Position numbers and translations under genes: made by a program
Shown here: positions 36,519 through 49,300 of the stretch, one piece after another
Layout of the letters: each line of letters starts with the position of its first letter
Position numbering within the stretch: the stretch's first letter is position 1
Source of the DNA: Escallonia rubra
Taxonomy: Eukaryota > Streptophyta > Magnoliopsida > Escalloniales > Escalloniaceae
Direction: 5' to 3'
DNA: 64,000 bases
Assembly (NCBI GenBank): GCA_033065855.1
Contig: JAVXUO010000235.1
Span: forward strand, 1 to 64,000
The notes under the pieces: model-generated
What the model saw: only the letters and a program-made list of their open reading frames with translations
Told to the model about the DNA's origin: nothing
The model's database searches: none

Positions 36519-39500
36519 ATGAGCTCGTCGGCGGTGGAGCCAGACTCCCCTGACCTAGTCTGTCAGCTCGACAGCGTCCAAGGCATGGTCGACGCCCTCA
36601 CCTCCGTCCGCTGGAAGCGCCACCAGGTTCGCATTTCCACTCGCTCCATTTGCTTATCGATTTAAAACTCGAACAAAGCACCGAGCAAAAATGCTTCAAA
36701 CAATTACAAGCAATCATTTCCATATCCATTTCCATCATGAAAGCACTGCCCTAAGCTTTTTGGTGATACCAATTGATCGATATCGCACGATTACGACGCA
36801 GTTGCGGAGCTGTTTGACCACTGTTTGCCGAAATAGCTGCATTACTTGATCATTTTCCCTTGCTTTTTTTTAAAAAAAGTGTCCATGTTTGTAATAATAC
36901 TTGGAAGTTAAATCTTTAGTGATTGAAAAGAACCGGAAAAATAGGACGCGGTTGTGGAATTGGGGGAGCCCTGTTTGGAAAAGGGGGAATTCCAAAAAGC
37001 AATGGAAGGAATTGAAAATTAGAACTGATCACCTTTCATTTCCTTTATGCAAGCAGTGTCCTAAGATTTTTGATGATACTCCTCTGGAAGTTAAACTAAG
37101 GTTTTATAAGGTTATTGATGGCAAAAAATAGCTCAACAGGGGCGCAATTGTGGGATTGTTGGACCGCTGTCTGGAAAGAGGGAAACTGCCAAAGAATGGA
37201 AGAAATTGCTTCAAAAGCATTAGAAATAGCTGCGTCACTTGATTTTTTACCTTTGGATTAACCAAACAGTGCCCTTAGTTTTTTGGTGATACTAAATAGG
37301 ACTTTATGCAGATATTGATTATTGAACTAAATTGCACAGTTAGCACGCAGTTGTGGAAATACTGGAGGTGCTGTTTGGCTAAAGGAAAGGAAAGTGCAAA
37401 ATTTAGTCGAAGAAATGTTGATCATTCTCCTTTGCCTTTTCCAAACAGTGAATTTTTAAGGTCTTTGATAGAGGATATTGACTTGGAACTTGACCTAGGG
37501 CTTTACACGGTCCATCCTACTTTTTTTGCTTATAACTGATTAAACTATTCCTGTAAGTAGGACGCAGTTGTGGAATTGTCGGAGCATGGGATAGTGCTGA
37601 TTGTCGAGGATACTGGCTGTCTTCAAGCCAAAGTTTACCTGCAACGCGAGGTAATTCTTCGAAATGATCTGTTTGGAACCTAGAAAATTCTAGTTTGTTG
37701 GTATATCGGAGTAGAATTGTGCATCCTTGTTTTGTAAGTTTTCGGGGTAGACAAGCTATTTATAGTGTTGTATTATTCTGATTGACGATATTTTGATTTT
37801 GTCTTGTAGCTTTTCGTTAGTTACGAGTATAATGCACAGGGGCGCCCTAGATTTGGAGTGAGCTTGGGCCTCTTTGTTGACTGTCTCAATACCTTTTCTG
37901 TACCTGGACGTTCAAGCACAATCGAGTTCCAGTATCCAGGGCCTGATATGCAGCTTCTTCTCAAGTATACTCTCTCTTTGAATCGGTTCTCAAACTATAT
38001 GGGATTTATATTTTAAATGAATTTTAACATAAAGTGTGTGGTAATTATGTTTGGCAATCGCATTTTCTGATAATTGTTTTGGCAGTGCTCCTTTTAACTG
38101 TTATATGACATCTAAAACCCTTTCATTTAGACTCTCAATTCTTTCATCTTATTTGGCTTTTGGAAGAGATGTCTTGTTATTGTCTCGACATTTACTGTCC
38201 GTCTTTATTGGTAAGGCTTCTTTGTTAAATTTCAACTGCAATGTACAAGGCTCAGAGGTTATATTTTGGTGGAAGGCTTGGTTGCAATTAGATGGCATAC
38301 AGTGACTTACACGATCCAAAAGATTTTGAAGTTGTGTTCTTAGACTTGGTTTGATTTATCCCACAACACATTATTTTACTACTCCTTTTATCAGATCTGT
38401 TGATTCACTAGATGCATGCATTTACGCGGAGATCAGAACAAGGATCCCAGACACGATTTCATGGGACTACAACTTTGAACCTGCAGGAAGCACTCCTCTC
38501 AGTTTTACTGTCAAGGTATTCATTTTCTCGTGTCAGAGCAGCACTTGCATAAGGTTGATCCCTTCGATCAAGTTTCCTACAAGAAGAAGGAGAAGAAAAA
38601 GAGCCTTATTGTTGACGTTTTAAGACTAAATATTGCACCATGTCCGAAGGTGTTATAAAACACTTAGATAGTTAGCTGTAAACTTGTCTTATAGATCAAA
38701 GTTATATACTTTTACTGCATATGTCCTTGTCCGGATTTGGGTAGGTAAAACAATAGATACTTTTGACTTCACTACGCAGTTTTGACATATTCTTCTTAAG
38801 TTTGTTCTTCACAGAAATAGTGCTTTCCACTTGACTTAAAAATGAAGGGCCATTGCTGCGCACAGAAATAAAAAATATTTTAGAAAGGGTCAGTTTTTTT
38901 AATACATATTTTCTTCATATTTAACAAGTTTATTTATTAATCGGGAGGTTCAGTATATTTTTGTCCACTATGCATCTTTCCAGCAGGCAGGAACCTAGCT
39001 TTTTTTGTGCTTTCTCATCCGTTGGAATACGTACAAGAACTCGTGTACGAGTACCCTGGTTCTCTCTCATATGTGCTTCTGCTAAAAGCTGCAACTTCCT
39101 GTGTCTCACAAACAGCATCTCAACCTCTGATAGATTGCGTGCAGTGCAGCCCTAGCCTCTTCTTAGGTTATATACATTAAAAGGGAAAAAGAACAACAAG
39201 GTAGAAATGAAAAGGGAAACGTGCTTGAAAAAATTTGCCTGAAAGGAAAAAAGCTATAAGCCCTCTTTCTCTGCGGTGAAAATTGAATGGCCTGTCCACT
39301 GACTTATTAGTTTTGGTAAATTACCTGAAGATGCTAGCCCATTTGTTTCTGGGGAAGTATGGATGGACTTTTAGTGGTACTTCAAGGATATTGTTGGATT
39401 CTGTACGGCATTAAAATGCTCAGGTTGCAAAGCATGACATTATGGTTGAAACTTGAGGGCAGCTGTTTTGTGCGAATAACGCTTCCTAAGGTCCATTCAT

Positions 39501-40600
39501 GTCCACCACTCCAACCATCCTTAATTAAAAGCAGCACATTAGGTTATGGTCTTCGTTGTAGCAAGTAGTATTATAGTATTAGTTCATGTCTGTGCCTTGC
39601 ACCTAGGAAGCATGGACACCTCTCTAGGTTGAGGAATCATGTCCAACAACTACCGGCACCTGGTCACCCCACGGACACCTGAGGACATGTGTAGGGACAC
39701 TTCTGGGTGGTTTTATTTAAGTCAAATCATCGGATACGGACACCGTCATACTTCAATGTAGTTATTGTTCTCCCTCAAGTGAAGTTGGTTCTCCAAAGTT
39801 ACTAATGAATCTGGAGTTAAGTTGTTGATAGTATTCATTAGAGAGTCATCTTTAATGACCAGTTATTTTCCAGGTAACGTTATCCATGAGAACAATAGAA
39901 GTTCATCCTGGATTATGTTATTTCTCTTATTATACTCTACTGTTCTTCGTTGTAAAGCACAGCTAAGCTTCGCCAATTTTATCCCAGTCATCAGCCTTGA
40001 AGGAAGCAATTGATGATCTGGAATGGCCAGGATCAAGCATCCAAATAATTCTACAGCCAGTCCCTCCCTCTGTTACCTTCCGAGGTGAAGGCCATGGCGA
40101 CTTGCAGGTTAATTTGGCTCCTTCACTTGGAAGTAAACGTATATTGCCTGGGATTAATGTTTTTAACAGCTTGGACCCTTGTGTTTCTTGCAGATAGACT
40201 TCATGTATTATGTAAATACCGACCTTCTCATTGCATTTAACTGTGATCGCAGAGTTGCTTACAGGTTGCTCTCACTTCTTTCGACCCATCATGTGGTGAA
40301 CACCAGGTTGAGTTTTCCTAGTCTCACTAGTTTGGTTCTTGCTTTGACGTACACAGGTACAAGTACAAATTCCTCCGTGCAACAACTTCAAACATACCCA
40401 GCAGCGTTATCAAAGACAATCGCGGAAGCAAGTTGACCATTGGACTTGGGGGGATGTTAAAAGTTCAGCACCTGGTTTCCCTTGCTAGACCCTCACACCC
40501 CCACATTGATTCTGCCGGCTATCAGCAACCCAGCCGCATTGCTTACATCGAATTCTTTGTCAAACCAGAGGTAGATGAAGACACCGGAAATGGTTCATAG
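36519..40600 (+). CDS. RAD1: RAD1, 9-1-1 DNA-damage checkpoint clamp subunit
   Basis: Seven exons: 36519-36626, 37561-37650, 37810-37964, 38395-38515, 39988-40107, 40194-40264, 40357-40600; every junction is GT-AG and phases join to 302 aa, the usual plant length. Conserved blocks in order: DLVCQLDSVQGMVDALT, GCLQAKVYLQRELF, RPRFGVSLGLFVDCLNTF, YPGPDMQLLLKSVDSL, EIRTRIPDTISWDYNF, LKEAIDDLEWPGSSIQI, VTFRGEGHGDLQIDF, KFLRATTSNIPSSVIKDNRG, QPSRIAYIEFFVKPE. RAD1 has a PCNA-like double fold and forms the ring RAD9-RAD1-HUS1, loaded at damaged DNA to signal through ATR. Intron 1 holds diverged tandem repeats related to the start of exon 2. One substitution in an otherwise conserved stretch (IGLGGML, where an Arg is common) is minor. 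Confidence 0.95.
36790..37590 (+). repeat. Diverged tandem repeats in RAD1 intron 1 reaching into exon 2
   Basis: Blocks resembling GACGCAGTTGTGGAATTG followed by GGAG..GCTGTTTGG..AAAGGG recur near 36795, 36944, 37139 and 37342. The true exon 2 start at 37561 is the fifth copy, spaced about 150, 195, 203 and 218 bp. Between them CTTTTCCTTT-, CAGTGCCCTTAG- and TTTTTGGTGATACTA-like segments repeat in the same order. Some copies are preceded by AG and could act as decoy acceptors. Confidence 0.7.
39600..39745. repeat. GGACAC-rich block in RAD1 intron 4
   Basis: CATGGACACCTCTC, CCACGGACACCTGAGG, TAGGGACACTT and GGATACGGACACCG occur in about 145 bp. Similar in motif to the block in the PIG-X intron at 3884-4170. 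Probably a decayed small element. Confidence 0.35.
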
Positions 40601-41413
40601 GAAATTTAAAGCTGCATATGACTTGTTGTTAGTCATTACTGATAATTAAGGAGGATATACAAAGAAAGAGAAAGAAAAGGACTCATCTTTACGGTAGGAA
40701 AGAAACCTATTGACCTGATGCCAACTATTGGGTAGGAAAATGGTGCTTATTTTACCGAGGCTTAATCAAGGCTTTGATTCATGGGGTATATGCATATTTT
40801 GCCTTTAGCATCTTACTAGGTCGGGTGTAGTAATTGATGCACTGCTTATAGGTCTAACGATATAAGTAATTGTCTTATGGGTGTAGCTACTCGCTCATTC
40901 ATTTTTTAAGCCGAGGATAGTGATATATTGTATGCCTGCACGACAGTACGAGCCCTGAACTTCGGTTGATTCATGCCCCAAGTCAGGCAAGCCAAGTGAG
41001 CAAAGGCTGTTTGAATGCCGACAACCTTCGCAATAGATACTCGACTAGGACTTGCCATCCGGCGTTTTGATAGAGTAAAGGATCCCGAATGGTCTGGTTT
41101 GACTATCACCCCAAGCATTTGCTATTTTTGAACCAGAACACCTTCAAAGGAATCGAAATTGTATATGGTTTTATTATAAGATCAAGGCCATCGCAATTTT
41201 ATAGCACTTTTTTGAGTCAAGAACTTTTTACCAAAAAAAAAGAATAAGAAAAAGAGAAAGCTTTATGGCACTTCAAAGAAGGGAAGATTAGGAAAGGAAC
41301 TTTCGGGCACTTTAAAAAGGTAACCGATTCAAAGTCCCCACACCAATTAGGAAAGAAAGATTGGCAAAATATGGAAAATTGAAAATACAGAAAAAGGGTT
41401 TAAAGGGGGGGTT
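40601..41413. other. Spacer between RAD1 and tRNA-Trp
   Basis: The left part is the RAD1 3' UTR. A 70-codon minus-strand open frame at 40906-41118 has no domain I recognise. Nothing else was seen. Confidence 0.5.
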
Positions 41414-41485
41414 TGAACCCGACGTGAATCGAACACGCAACCTTCTGATCTGGAGTCAGACGCGCTACCATTGCGCCACGGATCC
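41414..41485 (-). tRNA. tRNA-Trp (CCA anticodon)
   Basis: Reverse complement begins GGATCCGTGGCGCAATGGTA (acceptor stem, D arm) and ends CGGGTTC plus discriminator A. The anticodon loop CTCCAGA carries CCA, flanked by the stem TCTGA/TCAGA. The T arm is GCGTG TTCGATT CACGT. 72 nt, no intron, no encoded CCA end. Acceptor pairs 7/7 allowing G-T. It matches the plant nuclear tRNA-Trp. Box A and box B are internal. A T-run expected as Pol III terminator is not obvious directly downstream; ATTTTC occurs further on. Confidence 0.97.
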
Positions 41486-43362
41486 CTTGTGTTCGTAGAT
41501 GTTACCTTTTAAATCTATAGACCAATTACATTATGTAAGCAGACAAATGAATGGAAAAAAGGAATAAACCTTATAGCCTATTTGTGAGTTTTGAGACGAG
41601 GAAAAAAAAAAAAAGTAAGAGAAGGGAAGATTATTTTCCTTCCTCTTATTTGGAGTTTAAGATAAAGAATAAAGTATTATTCCTTTATCTTGTTTGTGAG
41701 TTCAACAGAAATAATAACCGATTATGTATATATCATTATACTTCCTCTGTCTCACATAATTTGATCATTTTTTTTTTGCATGCATATCAAGGACTTAGGT
41801 CATATATTGTGTGTTTCTCATTCTACATTTAGATAGAAGACGGGAAGAAAATAGGCCGGGAGAGAGAAAATGAGTTAGATGATTGCTAAATATGAAGAAA
41901 GATATGGAATAAAAAAGTGTAAGAAGGTAATGAGTTGGTGGAGAGTTAAATAGGGAGAGAGAAATAAAATAAAAAAGTATAAAAAAGGTAAAGATGTAAA
42001 AATACCGACAAAATCTTTCTTAATTTGGAAGTGATTAATTTTTGTAGGACGACGAAAAAGAAAAATGATCAATTTATGTGGAACGGAGAGAGTGTTATAT
42101 TGTGATATTCTAACGAAGACCATGTTGATCCTAAAAAAATAGCATGATTTTGACGGAAAAACAAATTAGTCATCAATGACATCATACAAAATTCATACCA
42201 TACTAATGTAATAAGTCTTAAATCACTGTTCATTATCACAATAGAAAAAAAATAAAAATCAATCATGAGTCGACTACAAACATCTCAATGTTCAAGTCTA
42301 AATAATGTTACACCAAAAGTAAAACAACCGGTCACTAGTTATATCTGACATTTAAAACAATCATTTATTTGTAAGTAAAACTGTAAGTTCTTGTAAGGAA
42401 CCCTAAAATCTAAAAGTTATTAAAAATTTAGGCTTCATTAATTCAAGGGTAATATAGACATTATTAAAGCAATACTTATGAGAGTTTATTTCTCTCTGTT
42501 TCTTCCCAATTTTGGGTGAAAAGATTTAGAGACAAAAGAAGTTCAAACTTGTTTCCTTTTCTCTCTTTAAAAAGAACTCACAAATTAGAGGAGGGAAGAA
42601 AATGAGTCACTTTCCTTTCTTTTCCTTTCTAAAAAAAACTCACAAACTGGCTATAAAAGTCTAGAATATGTTTATTTTGGTAATACGAGAGGAAACGGTA
42701 AGAATATTACACGGGTATCTCTAGCGCGATGAACACTCATGTGCATCTTTATCTGATTCTTTTACAAGCGTATCTGGAGGTGTATCCAACACAACAAAGT
42801 TCGGGGATGAAGTTTAAGCTCACACGGGCACATCAATTAGATTCGCGAAATGCAAAAGCTATGCAACAATTCCACTGCCTTGAACCTCTGTAACCTCGAA
42901 TGAAAACTTTCTTGTTGCTGATATTGAATGCCGTGCTTTTATGATCTGCTGCAGGAAACAATGGGCACATACACACATTTCCTAGGAGGTAAAAGAAACA
43001 AGAAAAGAGAAGAATCCACCGGAGACTTGGCTTTTGCCATATGAAAAGGCAAGTATTAAGTGGTAGAAAGTACATGAATAGAAGTATTTAAACCACAAGG
43101 TTTGTCCATAAATTGAGGAAAAGCCATCGTTTCAACGAATAAGTATGTTTGATTCAACTAACGACGTTATCCAATTCAGCAAGAACTCAACAATGGAAAA
43201 AAAATCATCTTGTTCCTACCAAAACTTTTTCGATACAGTAACTGTAAAAATCTCTCTCCACTGTTACTATCCTGCATTTGCAGTTTCAAGCCGCCTTTAA
43301 TCGTTCTGACCTCATCTGCTGCTCCTTTTCCGCATTTAAAGTAACTTGGTAGGTTATGGTAA
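41486..43362. other. Intergenic spacer and RBR gene 3' UTR
   Basis: Very AT-rich, no gene recognised. The part next to 43362 is presumably the 3' UTR of the minus-strand RBR gene. Possible weak remnants of repeats only. Confidence 0.5.
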
Positions 43363-46300
43363 CTATCCTTCTGTATGTTGTTTGCAGCGCTTGGGCCCGT
43401 AATGTTCAGAGCTGCGCTTCACTATCGCTCTGCATAAGTAGCAGTAATGGCGCTGGCATGCCCAGCAGAAGATGTGATTGTTATTGTTAAGCTGTTAACA
43501 CAACACAAGAGGGGAAAGGAAGATAGTTAGATCATATTGTTTCCAAACAACAGAAATTATTCAAGGAGGCTCTGAAAAAGTCGTCCTGAAAACTAGTTTC
43601 CTTCGTGTTACCTACTGATCCTACCAACGAACGTTTTATTCTCTATCTACTCTTAAACCCTTAAACTGTCTTTAGCCCAGAGCTCCCTGCGGAAGAAAAA
43701 GGGCACTCCAATAATATCCGCCAAATAATGAGAATTTTCAAAACCCAACTTCTCCGTGCTGATGGCCGTCGACAAAACATCATCTGAAAGCGCATATCTC
43801 ATTGCGTGGTATACATAAGTACTATTGATAGCAAAATAACATCATGATCTCGGACAGAAACGTTCTACCTCTTAGTATTTAGGTTTGACTTGTTAAAATC
43901 ACTTATATTCTGCAAAAATAGATTTCCACATATATAAGCTACTATGGACCCAATCGTGTGTGTGTTTGTGTGACACAATTGTGTGCGGAGGGAGGGAGCA
44001 TGGTCTAACATGTACTTCGGTGGCATCTTTTTGAATAAAAGTTTGGTTACTAGCATTTCCCCATCGTCATTGTCAAGCAATAATACATAACCATATACAA
44101 AGCACGAAGACCTAACATATAGCAACTACTGACTGGAAAAAAATTATGTACCTATATACAAAACACAGACCTGAAATGTAGCAACTACTGATTGGAAAAA
44201 TAAATTATTGACTAAACATGACCAAGCACCCACGTCATGCATTGACTTTGGAGACCACCAGACTCAGGTGACTGACTTCTGCCACAATACCTCTCTGTAG
44301 TTCCAAGAACACAGATCAATCTACAATATTATTTGTTTTGACCACTAAATCTAGACATCTTTGGACTTGTTCCAAACATATGCATTAGCATAACGTATGA
44401 ACATTATATCTAGTGGCGGAGCCAGAAACGTTGAGCGGGATGGGCACTTGAATTTTTTTTTTTAAGATTCAGCGAGAAAAATATTCTCAAAACTCATGCT
44501 CCAATATGCTTGTCCATGCTTTTACATCAACAAAAATTAAATTTTCATGGAATTAAGTCCACTTTCAAAAATGGAATGGTGAAATTCGAATTCCCTTGAT
44601 TCTGTCTAGATGGCTCAAGTAGATGCTCAACAGAGAATTATTTGGGTGTTAAAGGCCCAATTTGTACTACAGTTAAACATGCAAATAATAAGTTCCAAAC
44701 ACGGATCTCACTGTGAAAATTGATGCCATGACGTTCGGCTGTCAAAATACAAACAAGGAGTGCACCGTGAAATTGCCACAAGCCAACGAGCAGCACTTCA
44801 GTTTGATTCATGCATCTCAAAAATAAGATAGAAAACCTCATTCCGTTACAATACCAATTGAGGGAAGCATTTTTTTACCCCAATGCTACCAGACGGGGCT
44901 CGACTTTATTGAATCTTACGCAACTTGTAGACCGGGCGGAGGAGGGAGAGAAGAAAACAAGTGAGGCCAGAGGCAGAGAATGCGGTGTAGCAAATCGAGT
45001 CCAAATGCGGTGTACTCTGTCGCCTTGTAAAGTCTAAACTGTGGAGTTAAATACGTTTACTTTATGTGTTTACTTATTCGGAGTTTGAACTTTATTTTTT
45101 TTTTGTGTTTATTTGTATGAGTTTAGCTTTTTAAATGACTAAAAGGACATTTCTTTTAACTTTCGCTAAAATTTTTAGATACTTTAACATATAAAATGAT
45201 TAAAAAAAATCTCATTTAAGTAATTTTAGAATTTTTAGGTGGGCACTTTTATCATTGTGGGTAAAACAAACCACATAAGAAGGAAAAAATTTGAAGGAGC
45301 AGGTGGGCACCGGCCCACTGGTGCCACCCATTGGCTCCGCCACTGATTATATCTTTGTTCGTATCATGGCTCTTACCAAGATAGTACAGAATAATTACAT
45401 TATCTAAAAGATCTATTCTTCAACCGGAAAAAGGATGGAGCTGAAATGCAAGTACATAACAAGCTATGAAGAAGGGTATTCCAAAGTATGGTTTTTATTA
45501 CAGTTTTGGCAGAACTTAGAACTGATTGCTCTACTCTACACCTTCTGTATCACAATAACACACAATAAGTCCATGCCATATTCAGCGTGATCTAATTAGA
45601 ATGATTTCCGTTAACCAAATCCAACATGATTTGTTTTGATAATCAGCTCAACCAAACATACCTTTATGTTGACTTGACCACAACCAGGGCATGGATGACC
45701 ACGGCCAGCATTCAGCTGAGCATGGATCTGACGCACTTGACGCTGATTCACTTGCTCCTCCCAATTCTGAATCATTTCCCGTGGGAAAAGTTCACAACCT
45801 CCATCCCTTCAAATAAAAAGGAAGAAGGGTAAGTTTTGTACAAAGATGTATCTTATAGCAGTCAAAAAATGTGATCTGAAACTATAGCAGTCAGAGTGGA
45901 ACACAAACCTGAAGTGCTCATACCCACCAATTGCCTGATTACAGCGGTAGCAAAAATAACTTCCACAGTTTTCACATACCATCTTGTTACAACCCTCAGT
46001 TCGTGAGATTGCCATATTACAAGTTGGGCATTGTTTGGAATCACGAAGTATTTCTTTGATACTAAGAATCTCATTGATCATATCACGTTCACGGTGCAAT
46101 TGTTCAGACTTCAGTTGAGTTGAATTCTGTCGCTCCTGCAAGCAAGAATTTACAAGATAGAAAGGTTTAATTTTGCAAGAAACTTAAAAATATTTCCAGT
46201 ACAAGAGTACGTGGAAGGATGACGGAATATGCTACAAGAGCACAAAGTTAAAGCGAAGAAAAGCTGAAAATCTGTAAGTAACATATCAGAAACCCGAATA

Positions 46301-49300
46301 GGATCAGCCATCAAATGGCTAATAGATGGTAAATATGTGCATGCAAAACTAAAGGAAGTCAGAAACCCCCCCCCCCCCCCCCCCCCACACACACACACAA
46401 ACAAGGATGTTAAACTTAAAGTCTCTGATGATTTCAAATCAAAGAGTGATGGCATCTTCAAAAACTAGCTGTACAATAGCATTATGTAATTTCGTGGGAA
46501 TATAACATTGCATGCATATTGTAAAGATGCAGAATGGGGATTTCATTCCAGTTACAACTTAGTAGATACACACCAATGGGTTTGTAAAGTAGCGCTTACA
46601 GATACACTAAGCCAACAAATTGGGGTCAGCTATATGAACCCTTTTCTTTCTCCCCTACTAAAACACATGTTCTCTGATATATTTCTAGCAATCAAGTCCT
46701 TTCTCTTTTCTCCTCTCGAAGTTCTTCTCGGTCTACCCCTACCTCTTCTCATTCCCACAAGCATATGGAAAATGCTAAACCACCAAATTTCATACAGAAT
46801 GCCTATAAATAAAATGTTCTACTCGTACTTTAGAAACTAACGCTTTCAACTGCCATTTCTTCGTTTAGAGAAAGATGGCTTTTTGAAAGTCGGGAAATCA
46901 TGTATACTGGCTTGTTTGGATATCATTATCAAATTTACAAAAGCAATGAAATTTTATTTTACCCACATCAGAAATTTTTAAAACTCTTCATGTTGTTTAA
47001 ATATCATTCTTCACATATTTATAAGCGAATTGAGTGGAGTGAGTTCTAATACTAGATTTATGAAGATTAATGAATAGTGATTCTCTTTGGTGTTTTTGAG
47101 AACAAAAATTAAAAGATGATAACCAAACAAGAAAAACTAAAAAACATGAAAATGGAAATGGAAAAAATGGTAACTAAACGGAGTGTAACGCTCAACTAAG
47201 GGTTACTTTGCTCCAAAAGTTTGTTGGATCCGGATTATTTTCATTACTAAAAATGGGTCGCTCAATGCCCACATTGCGCAGTCTGGGGAGGGTTGATGTA
47301 CACAGCCTTACCCCCACTATTGTGGAGAGTTAGTTTACGTGTTCGAACCCGTGAGGTCATGCCGGAGCAACCTTACTGCTGCACCAAGGTCACCTTCCGT
47401 ATAAAGATTATTTCATATCAAACTTTCATATAAAAGATATTCCATGTCCCAAACTATGAGTTTACCTGCAATATTTTGAGCTTCACATCTGGGGTCATAC
47501 ATACAACTCCAACATGGCGTCGTTCCCTACACAACGTACAAAAGCTAAAGAAGCACTTTGAGCATTGTGCATGATCGTCTTCATCCTCTATGCAGGCTGT
47601 TTCACACCTTGGGCAATAGGTCACATCAGACATTGAGTCCAGCGTTTTCTGTAACATCAGCGATTCCCAACGTTCAAACTCCTCATCACCAAGCAATCTC
47701 TTTAACAAACCGGGCGGGACCATGCCCCCACATTTCGCAACAGGGCACAAAAGCTTGCTGATTGTACCTTCCTTCACATGGATGTTAGAATAAGTTTGCA
47801 TGCATTCCCGACAAAAGAAATGCTCACATGGTAATCTAGTGAACTCCGAACCTGAAAATGGATAAGAATCTTAAAATACAAGAATCAAAATAAGTTCAAT
47901 GATAATAGTAGAGTTAAAATTAGGTAAAACATAAACAATTGACTAAGGCCTACTAAGTTGCAAAGCTGGTGCAGATACAATGAGCAAAATACACCTCAAA
48001 CCCTGAGATGTAGGGCATATTAATTTAACTTCCTAAACTACCTCATTGTCCCCCCCCCCCCCCCCCCCAACCAAAAAAAATAAAAATAAAATAATCTTCA
48101 CAAAGAAAAATGAGAGAGAGAAGGGAGAAACCGACAAACACTAGTTTGAGAGGAATGCCACCCCACCCCTCAGAGCTGCACCACACAAAATCATACAGAT
48201 AAACTCCCGAATCTATTTCAATCAGCTTCCTATTAGCGAATCTCATAGAAATTAAATGTTCGATTCAGTGATCCACGAGAGAGGCATTTTACATGGAAGG
48301 TGCATTTTACAAGGAAGGTTTTCTATCTCGAACATCTCTGAAGTATACTCCCACCCTACTTGTTAAAGATTATGTCGAGAATATACGGGTTAATCCAACA
48401 TATTATAAAACAACTTGAACCAATTAAGATTCATATCTACTTTCTCCATCCTTTTAAATCAGACAATACTTCAAAGTTGTCCATATATTATACAATTGTA
48501 TGGACAACTTTTAAATTTGTATACCAATCCCAAATTCAGGGGCAAGTAATATTACCTCAATTACCAAGATAGAGATTGAAACATGCACATAAAACTTATA
48601 AATCGTTGTTAAGGAAAAAGCAATTCTTGTTTCGCTTATGAAAGGCTTGTGGGCAAAAACCAATATACAAACTATGTAGAAATGAAGATGGAGACTGTAG
48701 TAAAGCTCTGCAAGAGCAGTCTCATGAACCATGTCTTTATGATAGGAAAAGACATGTACATAGTCCTGTTACAACGCTTTTCCTTATGTGCACCAACCAA
48801 ATAGACCACATCAACCACAAAGGAGCATTGTTCCATCTACGCTCATGCCCTATGTCGATACAGGCCAGGCTAGGCACCGGAGAAGGCCCCAAGTACGATG
48901 ATATACGTTATCCTAAAATCATCTTGTTCTTTGAAGATACATATGGAACTTTGGGGTCAGTGACTACTCCTTTAAATAGAAGCACAAATGGTGCAAGTTA
49001 TCGGATATAAGAAGATGAGGTCCATAATCGCAGTTGAGCATTTTAACTATAATAAAAAACGTAGTTCATCGTTCAGATAATTAAAGGACAATGGTAAAGT
49101 GAGAAGATTTTAGCCCCCAAAGCTCTCGCAATATTTTGCCAGCAGTATTTGCCAACTCTTCTGCAACAGTTGAAACTCAGTAATCGTACAAGAATACGTT
49201 AGAAGCAATGGTGTATGTAGCAAAGAAATTCAAATAAAACTGTTGGATATACACTGAATCCACTGAAGAAGGATTGATAATTTACCAGCAAATTCACTAA

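Noticed and set aside
41401..41500. SINE head instead of a tRNA gene
   Set aside because: All four stems pair and the sequence is a complete tRNA-Trp with no adjoining SINE body.
48043..48246. Frame with a poly-Gly end
   Set aside because: Arises from a C-run; low complexity.
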